From contig NZ_JZEF01000003.1 of assembly GCF_001013475.1 (NCBI RefSeq), positions 588,956-652,955 of the forward strand: a stretch of 64,000 nucleotides of DNA, written 5' to 3'. Below, one piece after another: positions 28,188 to 36,912 of the stretch. The DNA is from Xanthomonas arboricola pv. juglandis. Its GTDB lineage: Bacteria > Pseudomonadota > Gammaproteobacteria > Xanthomonadales > Xanthomonadaceae. The position numbers were made by a program, and so were the translations under genes. A model generated the notes under the pieces. The model was not told the origin of the DNA. It made no database searches and saw nothing but the letters and a program-made list of their open reading frames with translations. Numbering within the stretch: the first letter of the stretch is position 1; the number at the start of each line of letters is the position of its first letter.

Positions 28188-29870
28188 TCAGGGAGTGGAG
28201 GAAGAAGAAAGATCGATGCGCAGCACGTAGGCGTGCTCGCCGACCGGCTTGGCCGGCAGGCTCAGATGCAGGCCGTCGGCCTGCTGCTCGAACGGCACCT
28301 TCTTGCCGTTGGCCAGCAGCGTCACGCCGCGCACGCCGTCGGCCGGTGTGAGCGAGCGGATCACCGCCTTGCCGCCGGCCGGCCAGCCGAGTTCGATCGC
28401 ATACAGCGCGCCATCGCGCGTGGTAAAGCGGAAATCCTCGGCGGTGTAGGGCTTGGTCTTGACGTCCTGGAAGGTGCCGCCGACCACCTCGGTGGGGCCT
28501 TCGCCATACACGCGCCACGGCTTGCTGTCGTAGATCGCGCCGCCGTTGGTCTTGAGCCACTTGCCGATCGCCAGCAGGATGCCGCGCTCGGTATCCGGGA
28601 TCGAGCCATCGGCACGCGGGCCGATGTTGAGCATCAGGTTGCCGTTCTTGGCCACCACATCGGCCAGCATGTGGATGATGAAGGTCGGCGACTTGTAGGT
28701 GTCGTTTTCGATATAACCCCACGACGCATTGCTCACCGAAGTGTCGGTCTGCCAATGGGTGGGATGGATGCCGGTGAGCTGGCCGCGCTCGATGTCCAGC
28801 GTGCCGGCCCCTTCCGGAAACGCGCCCAGCTTGTAGTTCACCACCACGCCGCGATCGGCTTCGGTGCGCGCCGCGCCCTGGTTGTAGTAGTAGGCCAGCA
28901 TGGTCGGCAGGCTGCTGCGGAAGGTGGGGTGGGCAATCCACCAATCGAAATAGATCAGGTCCGGCTGATAGGTGTCGATCAGCTCGGTGGTACGCGCCAG
29001 CCAGTCGTCCAGCCATGCCTGCGACACCGGCGTCCAGTCGTTGGCCACATCGGCATCGTCCTTGCCCGGCAGGCGGACCTGCGCCGGGCCGTACAGCGCG
29101 GCATAGCGCGGGTCGTTGACGTCCGAATCGAACTTGCGCCCGCCGTCGAAGAACCAGTTGTGTTCGGCGCGATGCGAGGACAGCCCAAAGTGCAATCCCT
29201 GCGCGCGGATCGACTTGGACAACTCGCCCAGCAGATCGCGTCTGGGTCCCATCTTCACCGCGGTCCAGTCGGAGAGCTTGGAGTCGTACAGCGCGAAGCC
29301 GTCATGGTGCTCGGCCACCGGCACCACATAGCGCGCGCCGGAGTCGCGGAACAGCTTGGCCCAGCCATTCGGATCGAACTTGGGCGCGGTGAACTTGGGA
29401 ATCAGATCCTTGTAGCCGGAGCTTGCCTGCGGCCCGTAGCTCGCCACGTGATGGGCGAATTCCTTGGATCCCTCCAGGTACATGTTGCGCGAATACCACT
29501 CGCTGCCGAACGCCGGCACCGAGAACACGCCCCAATGGATGAAGATGCCGAACTTGGCATTGTCGTACCACGCCGGCGATTGATAGGCCTTGAGTGCAGC
29601 CCAGTCGGGGCGGAACGGACCCTTGCGTGCGCCGGCCTCGGCTTCGCGCACCAGGCGCTCGCGCTCGGGGGCGTACTTGGCGGTGGCGCTGAGCCACTGC
29701 TGGTCGATCTGTTCCGGGCTGAGTGTGGTGGCGGTAGGCGCGCTGGGCGATTGCGCGCTGAGCGTGGCAGCAGGCAACGCGAGCAGCAGACCGAGCGCGA
29801 GCATTCGCGTTCTGGGTGCAGCTCCGGCGTGGCGGCGGGATGGAGCCGCGGGGCGGCTATCGGTCGTCAT
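28188..29870 (-). CDS. nixE: Secreted alpha-L-fucosidase, GH29 (NixE-like)
   Basis: 560 residues. ATG 29870 has AAGGAG 10 bp upstream, and the signal core is MLALGLLLALPAATLSA from residue 23. GH29 marks: FGIFIHWGVFSVPAFGSEWYSRNM, YVVPVAEHHDGFALYDS, SSHRAEHNWFF, and nucleophile Asp about 309 in PDLIYFDWWIAHP. Retaining mechanism. It would remove alpha-1,3 core fucose or alpha-1,4 Lewis-a fucose of plant N-glycans. First gene after the TonB transporter's terminator, so it probably has its own promoter in the 207-bp gap. Symbol inferred from cluster order. Confidence 0.88.
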   Translation of the reverse strand: MTTDSRPAAPSRRHAGAAPRTRMLALGLLLALPAATLSAQSPSAPTATTLSPEQIDQQWLSATAKYAPERERLVREAEAGARKGPFRPDWAALKAYQSPAWYDNAKFGIFIHWGVFSVPAFGSEWYSRNMYLEGSKEFAHHVASYGPQASSGYKDLIPKFTAPKFDPNGWAKLFRDSGARYVVPVAEHHDGFALYDSKLSDWTAVKMGPRRDLLGELSKSIRAQGLHFGLSSHRAEHNWFFDGGRKFDSDVNDPRYAALYGPAQVRLPGKDDADVANDWTPVSQAWLDDWLARTTELIDTYQPDLIYFDWWIAHPTFRSSLPTMLAYYYNQGAARTEADRGVVVNYKLGAFPEGAGTLDIERGQLTGIHPTHWQTDTSVSNASWGYIENDTYKSPTFIIHMLADVVAKNGNLMLNIGPRADGSIPDTERGILLAIGKWLKTNGGAIYDSKPWRVYGEGPTEVVGGTFQDVKTKPYTAEDFRFTTRDGALYAIELGWPAGGKAVIRSLTPADGVRGVTLLANGKKVPFEQQADGLHLSLPAKPVGEHAYVLRIDLSSSSTP

Positions 29871-29977
29871 GGGAACTGCACTCCTTCAAGCGAGACATGT
29901 CGGTTGCAGCGCAGCCGGCACGTGGATGGCAAAAGCGGGCCTGGCCATGCTCCCTCAACCGCGAAGGGGCGTGGCCA

Positions 29978-29994
29978 GTACCACTCCTTGGTAC
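29978..29994. promoter_or_regulatory. Dyad upstream of the GH29 gene, candidate operator
   Basis: GTACCA-CTCCT-TGGTAC is a perfect 6+6 inverted repeat, 108 bp before the GH29 start and just after the TonB transporter's terminator structure. A repressor or activator site is plausible. No family can be assigned. Confidence 0.35.
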
Positions 29995-30000
29995 AACATC

Positions 30001-30030
30001 GAGCTGTGCGCTGCATGCAACGCACAGCTC
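30001..30030. repeat. Second perfect hairpin abutting the TonB transporter terminator
   Basis: GAGCTGTGCG and CGCACAGCTC form a perfect 10-bp stem around CTGCATGCAA, immediately next to the A8 run (30031-30038) that is the T-run of the terminator on the minus strand. RNA that reads through the first hairpin would form this one. Confidence 0.6.
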
Positions 30031-30066
30031 AAAAAAAACGCGCCACCGTGGAGGGTCGGTGGCGCG
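30031..30066 (-). terminator. Intrinsic terminator of the Nix TonB transporter gene
   Basis: On the minus strand CGCGCCACCG, loop ACCCTCCA, CGGTGGCGCG, then T8: a 10-bp perfect stem with a full U-tract, 12 bp after the stop codon. This should end most transcription from the transporter before the GH29 gene. Confidence 0.9.
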
Positions 30067-30077
30067 CCGGGACTACA

Positions 30078-32732
30078 TCAGAACTTGAAGTTCAACTGGG
30101 CCTGATAACCGCGGCCGTTCTTGTACATGCCGATCGGCGCGTACTTGACCTCGTTGTACCAGTAGTAGGTCGAATCCAGCAGATTGGTTGCGCTCACGCT
30201 GATGCCCATCCAGTCGTTGATCTGATAGGAAGCGGTCAGGTCTAGCTGCTTGTATTCGTCGGTAAAGACGTTCGAGTTCAAGCGGCCGATCTGAGTGAAG
30301 TACTTAGAGCGATAGCTGTAATTCACACGTACCATCCAGTCGCCTTGTTCCCAGTACGGGATCACGTTGTAAGTGTTGCGCGACAGGTATGGAAGATTGA
30401 GCCCGCCATCGGAATCTGCTTCGGCGTACGTATAGTTTGCCTGGAGTCCGAAACCATAACCGAAGGCCTGTTGATAGTTCAGCGAGGCACCGGTCACCTT
30501 CGCGCCGGTTGCATTGACTGGAGAGCTGATCTGATAGGTGCCGCTGACTCCATTGATCGGATCGGTCAACTGTTGCGCATTGGTGACGGTGACAATGTAA
30601 GAGCCGATGTCACGATAAAACACTTCAGCAGACAGCATGCTCGACGGAGCAAAATACCACTCGGCCGCCAGGTCGTAATTGGTTGATTCATATGGCTTTA
30701 GGTTGGGGTTGCCGCCGCTGCCCGTCAGGTTGCAGGAGTTCGCATCGGTACAGACGGTGCCATCGCTACTGGTGCTGTTGAGAGAGACCGAGCCTGCCAG
30801 ATCCTGATAGCGGGGGCGGGCGATGACCTTTGCTGCCGAAAAGCGCAATACCTTGTCGTCGTCGATGTCGTAGGCGATGTTGAAGCTCGGCAAAGGCTTG
30901 TAGTAGTTCGTTTTGGACTGAACCTGCGTGAACGTACCCCCATTGGAACTAAGCCAGTACAGCGACTTGTCCATGGTGTCGACGTAACGCACACCCAGGT
31001 TGCCGCGCCAGTTGCCGGACTCGAAGTTGAGTTGGGCATAGAGATTGCTGGTGATCTCTTTGACATCGAACATCTGGCCATACTTGTTCTCCAGTGCGCC
31101 CTGTGGCAACGACTTTAGATACGAAAGTACAGAGTTGAGATTTGCAGTGGGCCAGTTGACCAGATCGGAGCTGGCATTTAATCCATCGTAAAGGCCGCTA
31201 GGGGTAGTTCCTGGATTAAATGACGTCAGCAGCACATCCTGATTGGCGAAGATCGCATTGCCACGCGAGTCTTGGCCATTCTGGTGGTTGATGTACTTGT
31301 AGCCCAGCTGCAGCTTGTTGAGCGGACCCCAGTCGAGGTCACGTGCCGCATCGAACTGAAAATACTTTTCCTGATCCTTGCTGGTGGTGTATTCAATGCC
31401 GCCAGCCTGCTGCCCGGATTTGAGGCCCCAGTTCGATGCGCCATTGTTGCCATACGTGACGCCTGTGCTGGTGCCGTCATAGTTGAAGTTATAGCCGCCG
31501 TCCTGCAGCAGAAACTTCATCAGGTATTCGGGATTCTTGCCGCCGGTAGCCTTGGTATCGCCAATCTGCGTGGTGAAAACCCACTTCTCGCCTAGCCAGT
31601 CGTGGCGCAGGTTCAAGCTCTTGGTGGTGACTTCGCTCTCGCGATAGTTGGTGTCCAGCTGCGCGTAGGGCTGGTTGCCGTTACCGGCACCGTCGGTCAC
31701 GGTTGCCTGGGTGATGTAGCCGTTCTGGACGGTTGCGCTGGTGATCTTGTCCTGATCGCCGCAGCCGGGGCAGACGTAGCGCGATTCACTGAAGTTGTTG
31801 TACTTGCCCTTGATGTAGACGCCGGTCAGATTGAATTCGTTCTGCTCGTTCGGCTTCCATTGCAATGCACCCTGCAGGCCATCGCGCTGGCGGGTCTGCT
31901 GGAAAAAGGCGCTGTTGATACCTACCGGAATGCGGGCAGTGGCAACGTCGCCGCCGTCGCCCGAGATCGCGGCAGTCGGCGCAATGCCGGCGCCGGTGTT
32001 GTAACCGAAGAATTCGATACCAGCACGTGCAATATCCTGCTTGTCATGCGTGGCGGAGATCAACGCACCGAAGGTTTCGTCGTCGTTCTTCCAGCTCCAC
32101 AGCGCCGAGCCGCGCGGATTGCCTTCTTCCGAACGGTCATTGTAGTTGTAGCCGACCGAGCCGCGGATGGTGTTCTTGGGCAGGTCCAGCGGCTTGCGGG
32201 TGTGCACGATCACGGTGCCGCCGATCGAGCCTTCGTCGATGCGCGCTTCCGGGGTCTTGTAGACCTCCATCAGGCCGATGATTTCCGGCGACAGCAGGGT
32301 GTAGTTGAAGGTACGGCCGCTGGTGTCGGTCGGGTTGCCGCCCCAATCGCCCGAGGCGATGGTCTGGCCGTTGAGCAGCACGCGGTTCAAGGCCGGGTCG
32401 GTGCCGTTGATGCTGACCTTTTCGCCTTCGCCGAACTGGCGGTCGACGCTGATGCCCGGCAGGTGCGACAGCGATTCGGCGGCATTGATGTCCGGGAACT
32501 TGCCGATGTCTTCGGCGCTGATCGCATCGACGATCGAGTTGGCCGAGCGCTTGACTGACTGGCTCTTCTCCAGCGATGCGCGATAACCGGTGACGGTGAT
32601 GGTATCCAGCTCGGTGGTCGCCGACGGCGTGGCGGCAGGAGCCTGTTGTTCTTGTCCGGCAGCCATTGCAGAGCCGGAGCAGTACAGAGCGGCGGTAATA
32701 CAGAGTGCTAACGTCGTGGTGCGGCTGTGCAT
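30078..32732 (-). CDS. TonB-dependent outer-membrane transporter of the N-glycan cluster
   Basis: 884 residues. ATG 32732 has GAGG 8 bp upstream and the signal peptide is MHSRTTTLALCITAALYCSGSA. TonB box LDTITVTGY near residue 45, plug with SIVDAISAEDIGKFPDINAAE and LLNGQTIASGDWGG, barrel ending YQAQLNFKF. This is the Xanthomonas/Caulobacter TonB receptor type used for oligosaccharides. In X. campestris the Nix cluster includes such a transporter. Here it opens the island and carries a strong terminator, so it is expressed separately from the glycosidases. A palindromic operator lies 332 bp upstream and is shared with the divergent kinase gene. Confidence 0.9.
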   Translation of the reverse strand: MHSRTTTLALCITAALYCSGSAMAAGQEQQAPAATPSATTELDTITVTGYRASLEKSQSVKRSANSIVDAISAEDIGKFPDINAAESLSHLPGISVDRQFGEGEKVSINGTDPALNRVLLNGQTIASGDWGGNPTDTSGRTFNYTLLSPEIIGLMEVYKTPEARIDEGSIGGTVIVHTRKPLDLPKNTIRGSVGYNYNDRSEEGNPRGSALWSWKNDDETFGALISATHDKQDIARAGIEFFGYNTGAGIAPTAAISGDGGDVATARIPVGINSAFFQQTRQRDGLQGALQWKPNEQNEFNLTGVYIKGKYNNFSESRYVCPGCGDQDKITSATVQNGYITQATVTDGAGNGNQPYAQLDTNYRESEVTTKSLNLRHDWLGEKWVFTTQIGDTKATGGKNPEYLMKFLLQDGGYNFNYDGTSTGVTYGNNGASNWGLKSGQQAGGIEYTTSKDQEKYFQFDAARDLDWGPLNKLQLGYKYINHQNGQDSRGNAIFANQDVLLTSFNPGTTPSGLYDGLNASSDLVNWPTANLNSVLSYLKSLPQGALENKYGQMFDVKEITSNLYAQLNFESGNWRGNLGVRYVDTMDKSLYWLSSNGGTFTQVQSKTNYYKPLPSFNIAYDIDDDKVLRFSAAKVIARPRYQDLAGSVSLNSTSSDGTVCTDANSCNLTGSGGNPNLKPYESTNYDLAAEWYFAPSSMLSAEVFYRDIGSYIVTVTNAQQLTDPINGVSGTYQISSPVNATGAKVTGASLNYQQAFGYGFGLQANYTYAEADSDGGLNLPYLSRNTYNVIPYWEQGDWMVRVNYSYRSKYFTQIGRLNSNVFTDEYKQLDLTASYQINDWMGISVSATNLLDSTYYWYNEVKYAPIGMYKNGRGYQAQLNFKF

Positions 32733-33063
32733 GGCTAAACCTCGTTGGTTAGTGCTGTGAGCGCGCCGCCTCTGGAAGGCGTCACGCGCTCGGCGTGGCC
32801 GGCAAAACAACACGCCCTGACCGATCGCGGTGATCGCACTGGCACGCGTCGCTAGAGGCGGGCCCGGGTGATTCGCGTGGTAGAGGAGGTGTCCCCCGTG
32901 TGGTGAAGCGGTAGAGCGAATGCGACTTCAGTGAGTCGAACATCGGGTGATGTCCCGCTCACGAATCTGGAATGCACCGGCGAGGGAGTAGCCCGTTCCT
33001 GAGTACCGAACAGTCCATGGCCCCTCCTGCCAGAACCCCGATTTGGATCGAGTCTCGCGTAGC

Positions 33064-33081
33064 GTTGACAGCGTTGTCAAC
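33064..33081. promoter_or_regulatory. LacI-type palindromic operator upstream of the TonB transporter
   Basis: GTTGACAGCGTTGTCAAC: the outer 7 bp on each side pair perfectly. The core TGACAGCGTTGTC differs in one base from the site at 33353-33365. Central-CG palindromes of this kind are typical of LacI-family repressors. From memory, the GlcNAc regulators NagQ/NagR of X. campestris bind a similar TGACA..TGTCA sequence. Confidence 0.65.
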
Positions 33082-33352
33082 ACATCGTCACAGATCTCTG
33101 AAGCGGCTGCGATTGCGCTGCAATGCAGCATTTGTTGGTGATGCCGCGCACTGCGCCGACGCGGCTGCGCAACGCATCAAGAGTGGCGCCGTGTCGCGAT
33201 CAGCTGTTTCTATGGTGAATTACGCATATGCAGATGGCGGACCCTGATTTGTGCTGAAATCACTGTCATGGATGCGGATTTTTAGTGGATGATGAAATTG
33301 GCGGCATCCTGTTTAAATCGTGATCGCCACGGTTGCGTTACAAAGCGATTAC

Positions 33353-33366
33353 TGACAACGTTGTCT
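33353..33366. promoter_or_regulatory. LacI-type operator upstream of the glucokinase-family gene
   Basis: GACAACGTTGTC (33354-33365) is a perfect 12-bp palindrome, 65 bp before the GTG start. Its core matches the site at 33064-33081 at 12 of 13 positions, which implies one regulator for both divergent units. Confidence 0.65.
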
Positions 33367-33430
33367 ACCCGTTACCGTTCGTCGGACAACGGGCATGACG
33401 CCAGCCCGCGGCCACTTATCAGGAGAATGC

Positions 33431-34447
33431 GTGAGCGCAAGCAGTCCAATGGAAGCGGTGGCCTTTCCGCGCCCCGACACCTTCGTTGCCGCAGACGTGG
33501 GGGGGACGCATGTGCGTCTGGCGCTGGTGTGCGAAAGCCCCGATCCACGCCAACCGGTCACGGTGCTGGACTACCGTAAGTACCGGTGCGCCGACTACCC
33601 GGGCCTGGCCGAGATCATGGCCGCGTTCTTTGCGGAGCTGGGCTGCGCACCGGTGCAGCGTGGCGTCATCGCCAGCGCCGGGTATGCGCTGGAAGACGGC
33701 AGCGTGATCACCGCAAACTTGCCGTGGGTGCTGGCGCCGGAGCAGATCCGCCGCCAGCTCGGCATGCAGGCATTGCATCTGGTCAACGATTTCGAGGCTG
33801 TGGCGCATGCGGCCAATTACATGGCCGGCAATCAGGTCCTGCAGTTGTCCGGCCCGCCGCAGGGCGCGCCGGGTCCGGCGCTGATACTGGGTCCCGGCAC
33901 CGGCCTGGGCGCGGCGTTGTGGATTCCCAACGGTGCCAGCCCGGTGGTGTTGCCGACCGAGGCCGGCCACGCCGCGCTTGCCGCAGCCAGCGATCTGGAG
34001 GTGGCCTTGCTGCAGGAGCTACGCCGCACGCGCACGCACGTGGCCACCGAGCACCTGCTCTCCGGCCCGGGTCTGTTGAATCTCTACACCGCGCTGGCCG
34101 CGCTGCGTGGCGCGCCGGTGCTGCATGCCAGCCCGGCCGATGTCACTACTGCCGCACTGGCTGGGGATGACGGACTGGCGCGCGATGCGCTACAGGCGTT
34201 CTGCGGTTTCATGGGCAGCGTGGTCGGCGACATGATGCTGCTCTACGGCGTGCGCAGCGGCGTCTATCTGGCGGGTGGGTTCCTGCCGCAGATTGCCGCA
34301 TTCGTGGCCGCAAGTGATTTCGTCGCACGTCTGCTCGACAAGGGCGCATTGCGTCCGGCGCTGGAACAGGTGCCGGTCAGTATCGTCGAGCACGGCCAGC
34401 TCGGTGTGATCGGCGCGGCCAGCTGGTTCCTGCAGCACGGCCGCTGA
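33431..34447 (+). CDS. Glucokinase-family sugar kinase, possibly a GlcNAc kinase
   Basis: 338 residues. GTG 33431 is preferred because AGGAG sits 6 bp before it. ATG 33449 in the same frame is the alternative. Glk-type features: N-terminal phosphate loop AADVGGTHVRLALV, ILGPGTGLGAALWIP, EAGHAALAA (the conserved catalytic-region histidine segment) and GVYLAGGFLPQI for adenosine binding. It phosphorylates glucose or a related hexose with ATP in the cytoplasm. Sharing an operator with the N-glycan TonB transporter suggests GlcNAc as the real substrate. Glucokinase-like NagK proteins are known in X. campestris. The symbol is left open for this reason. Confidence 0.8.
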   Translation: MSASSPMEAVAFPRPDTFVAADVGGTHVRLALVCESPDPRQPVTVLDYRKYRCADYPGLAEIMAAFFAELGCAPVQRGVIASAGYALEDGSVITANLPWVLAPEQIRRQLGMQALHLVNDFEAVAHAANYMAGNQVLQLSGPPQGAPGPALILGPGTGLGAALWIPNGASPVVLPTEAGHAALAAASDLEVALLQELRRTRTHVATEHLLSGPGLLNLYTALAALRGAPVLHASPADVTTAALAGDDGLARDALQAFCGFMGSVVGDMMLLYGVRSGVYLAGGFLPQIAAFVAASDFVARLLDKGALRPALEQVPVSIVEHGQLGVIGAASWFLQHGR

Positions 34448-34504
34448 GCGCGTGCGCATCGCCCGGTGCAGCTGTCTGCACCCACCAATCAACTCCGCAT
34501 CCCC

Positions 34505-34572
34505 GTAGGAGCGCACCAGGGCGCGACGAGGCATTACCGATAATGCCCAATCGCGCCCAGGTGCGCTCCTAC
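34505..34572. repeat. GTAGGAGCG...CGCTCCTAC palindromic repeat, copy 1
   Basis: A 68-bp near-palindrome beginning GTAGGAGCGCAC and ending GTGCGCTCCTAC, with internal GGCGCGA/TCGCGCC pairing and the core GGCATTACCGATAATGCC. It lies between the kinase stop and rsmE. Copies 2 and 3 are at 34647 and 47586. Confidence 0.85.
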
Positions 34573-34646
34573 GAGCCAGCGTGGGTGTCAGGCCGGGATG
34601 CAGTGGACGGTGCAGTCAATGCAACACGCAACGGCCGCATTTCCCC

Positions 34647-34715
34647 GTAGGAGCGCACCCGGGCGCGACGAAGCGTTACCGATAAACGCCCGGTCGCGCC
34701 CAGGTGCGCTCCTAC
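34647..34715. repeat. GTAGGAGCG...CGCTCCTAC palindromic repeat, copy 2
   Basis: Starts GTAGGAGCGCAC and ends GTGCGCTCCTAC like copy 1, with the core AAGCGTTACCGATAAACGC. Ends 12 bp before the rsmE stop codon on the minus strand, so it could serve as that gene's 3' structure and the kinase gene's end. Confidence 0.85.
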
Positions 34716-34727
34716 GACGACATGGCG

Positions 34728-35462
34728 CTATAGATCCCCGAGCCGCGACTGCAGCGCCGCAATCGCGGCCAGCCCCGCGGTTTCGGTGCGCAAAATGCGC
34801 GGCCCCAATTGCAGGCCGCTGAAGCCGGCCTCGGCGAGGGTGGCGCGATCGCGTGGCGACCAGCCGCCTTCCGGGCCGATCGCCACGACCACATGCGGTT
34901 GTGCGCCCAGCGTCAGGCTGCCCAGGCGATGCTCGCCGTACGGGTCCAGCGTCAGCCGTAGCGCCTGCCGGTCGCTGGCCTGCGCTGCGTCCTGCAGGCC
35001 GTGCGGCGCAGCGACCGTGGGAATGCGCGCACGCCCGGACTGCTCGCAGGCCGACACCACCACGCTGCGCCAATGCGCCAGGCGTTTTTCCAGGCGCGCC
35101 GGATCCAGCTTGACCTCGGTGCGCTCGGCGTTGACCGGCACGACCGCCGTCACCCCCAGCTCGGTGGCCTTCTGCAGGATCAGATCCATCTTCTCGCCGC
35201 GCGCGATGCCCTGGATCAGGGTGATCGACAACGGCGACTCGTTGCGCAGCGGCTCGGCACGTTCCACCAGTGCGCGCGCCTCGCGTTTGCCGGCCAGGGT
35301 GATGCGCGCGTGGTAGTCGCTGCCGTCGCCGTTGAACAGCACGCAGGCATCGCCCTCGCGCAGTCGCAGCACACGCAGCAGGTGATTGGCCGACTCTTCC
35401 GGCAGCGTCACCTCCTGGTCGCAGTGCAGCGGCAGTGCGACATGGGAGCGGGTCAGGCGCAT
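34728..35462 (-). CDS. rsmE: 16S rRNA (uracil-1498-N3)-methyltransferase
   Basis: 244 residues. It methylates U1498 of 16S rRNA using S-adenosylmethionine. Family marks: an N-terminal PUA-like domain (LLRVLRLREGDACVLFNGDG), then the SPOUT knot with IQGIARGEKMDLILQKATELGV, AIGPEGGWSPRD and LGPRILRTETAGLAAIA. ATG 35462 was chosen. It overlaps the bioA stop by 10 bp and makes the normal length, while the longer frame to 35825 lies within bioA. Confidence 0.95.
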   Translation of the reverse strand: MRLTRSHVALPLHCDQEVTLPEESANHLLRVLRLREGDACVLFNGDGSDYHARITLAGKREARALVERAEPLRNESPLSITLIQGIARGEKMDLILQKATELGVTAVVPVNAERTEVKLDPARLEKRLAHWRSVVVSACEQSGRARIPTVAAPHGLQDAAQASDRQALRLTLDPYGEHRLGSLTLGAQPHVVVAIGPEGGWSPRDRATLAEAGFSGLQLGPRILRTETAGLAAIAALQSRLGDL

Positions 35463-36871
35463 GCAACGGCCTCCTCGATGGCGTGGCGGGTGGTCGCAGC
35501 CAGCAGCGCAAGTTGCGCGTCGTCCACGCAGTACGGCGGCATCCAGTACAGCACGTCGCCGAGCGGGCGCAGCACCACGCCCTTGTCGAGTGCGGCGCGA
35601 TAGGCCTTCAGACCCACCCTCGCCGCAGACGGAAATGGCGTGCGCTTGTCGCCGCCCTGCGTGAGTTCGAACGCCACGATCATGCCGGCCTGGCGCACGT
35701 CGGCCACCGCGCGGTGTTCGCCGATCTGCGCAGCCAGCGTGGTCATGTGCGTGGCGGTACGCTGGTTGCGCGCAATGACATCGTCGTCTGCAAAGATCTG
35801 CAGGGTTGCCAGCGCGGCGGCGCATGCCAGCGGATTGCCGGTGTAGCTATGCGAATGCAGGAACGCGCGTTCGCGCGAGTCGTCCAGGAACGCGTCGTAC
35901 AACTGCTGCGTGGCCAGCACCGCCGACAGCGGCAGGAATCCGCCGGTCAGCCCCTTGGACAGGCACAACAGGTCGGGCATGATCCCGGCCTGTTCGCAGG
36001 CGAACAGGCTGCCGGTGCGACCGAAGCCGGTGGCGATCTCGTCGGCGATCAGGAACGCGCCATGCGCGTCGCACAGTTCGCGTGCGCGGCGCAGATAGGC
36101 CGGGTGATACATGCGCATGCCGCCTGCGCACTGCACGCGCGGCTCCAGGATCAGCGCGCAGATTTCGCCGGGCGATTGTTCGAACACCGCCTGCAGCGCA
36201 TCGGCCGCCTGTAATGCGTAGTCTTCCGCGCTCTGTCCGGGCTCGGCCAGGTAGGCATCGGGCGAGGGCGCAAAGATCGACTCCAGCAGCAACGGCGCAT
36301 ACACGCGCCGATACAGCGGGATGTCGCCGACCGACAGCGCGCCGATGGTCTCGCCGTGGTAGCCGTTTTCCAGCGCGACGAAACGCGTGCGGCGGTGCTC
36401 GCCGCGGTTATGGAAATAGTGGAAGGCCATCTTCAAGGCCACTTCCACGCCGGCCGAGCCATTGTCGGCATAGAACACCTTGGACAACGGCGCGCGGCCG
36501 GCCTGGCGCGGCGCGATTGCCAGCAGGCGCTCGGCCAGCTGCACGGCGGGCGCATGGGTGAAGCCGGCCAGCATCACCTGCTCCAGTTCGCCAGCCTGGC
36601 GCGCGATGGCCGCGCCGATGCGCGGTTCGCTATGGCCGAACAGGTTGGTCCACCAACTGCTGACCGCGTCCAGGTAGTGGCGACCGTCGTGGCCGATCAG
36701 CCACGCACCGTCGCCACGCGCGATCGGTACCAGCGGAAGTGTGTGCGGGTGCTCGCGCATCTGCGTGCAGGGGTGCCACAGCACCTCAAGATCGCGTTGC
36801 CGCCAATGTTCGTCAGCTTGAGAGGCTGCCGGGTCTGCTAGGATTTCGGGCTCATGAACATGTCGATGCAT
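35453..36871 (-). CDS. bioA: Adenosylmethionine-8-amino-7-oxononanoate aminotransferase (biotin synthesis)
   Basis: 472 residues. A class III PLP aminotransferase that converts KAPA to DAPA with SAM as amino donor. Seen: HPCTQMREH near residue 33, [43 protein letters not shown], and the PLP lysine about 306 in [18 protein letters not shown]. The first gene of a bioA-rsmE pair with overlapping ends, divergent from the Nudix gene. The start codons lie only 41 bp apart. Other biotin genes are not in the window. Confidence 0.95.
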   Translation of the reverse strand: MHRHVHEPEILADPAASQADEHWRQRDLEVLWHPCTQMREHPHTLPLVPIARGDGAWLIGHDGRHYLDAVSSWWTNLFGHSEPRIGAAIARQAGELEQVMLAGFTHAPAVQLAERLLAIAPRQAGRAPLSKVFYADNGSAGVEVALKMAFHYFHNRGEHRRTRFVALENGYHGETIGALSVGDIPLYRRVYAPLLLESIFAPSPDAYLAEPGQSAEDYALQAADALQAVFEQSPGEICALILEPRVQCAGGMRMYHPAYLRRARELCDAHGAFLIADEIATGFGRTGSLFACEQAGIMPDLLCLSKGLTGGFLPLSAVLATQQLYDAFLDDSRERAFLHSHSYTGNPLACAAALATLQIFADDDVIARNQRTATHMTTLAAQIGEHRAVADVRQAGMIVAFELTQGGDKRTPFPSAARVGLKAYRAALDKGVVLRPLGDVLYWMPPYCVDDAQLALLAATTRHAIEEAVACA

Positions 36872-36912
36872 ACGCCTATTCTATCGGTCGGCTCCGCCGC
36901 TGCGTGCTGCGC

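Larger units (their letters stand above)
32733..33430. promoter_or_regulatory. 698-bp divergent control region between TonB transporter and glucokinase-family gene
   Basis: No gene is credible here. It contains two near-identical operators (33064-33081 and 33353-33366) and a nested hairpin at 33368-33393 (CCCGTT/AACGGG enclosing CCG/CGG) in the kinase leader. The long stretch before the TonB transporter suggests a 5' leader of about 300 nt. Confidence 0.6.

Noticed and set aside
28174..29016. N-terminal extension of the GH18 frame to 632 residues
   Set aside because: It lies wholly inside the GH29 gene in another frame, lacks motifs, and a clean signal peptide begins at 28173.
32890..32960. 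A tRNA-like stretch (AGCGGTAGAGC followed by GAGTCGAACATC)
   Set aside because: No acceptor stem or anticodon stem can be formed and there is no CCA-compatible 3' end. I do not see any tRNA or rRNA gene in the window.
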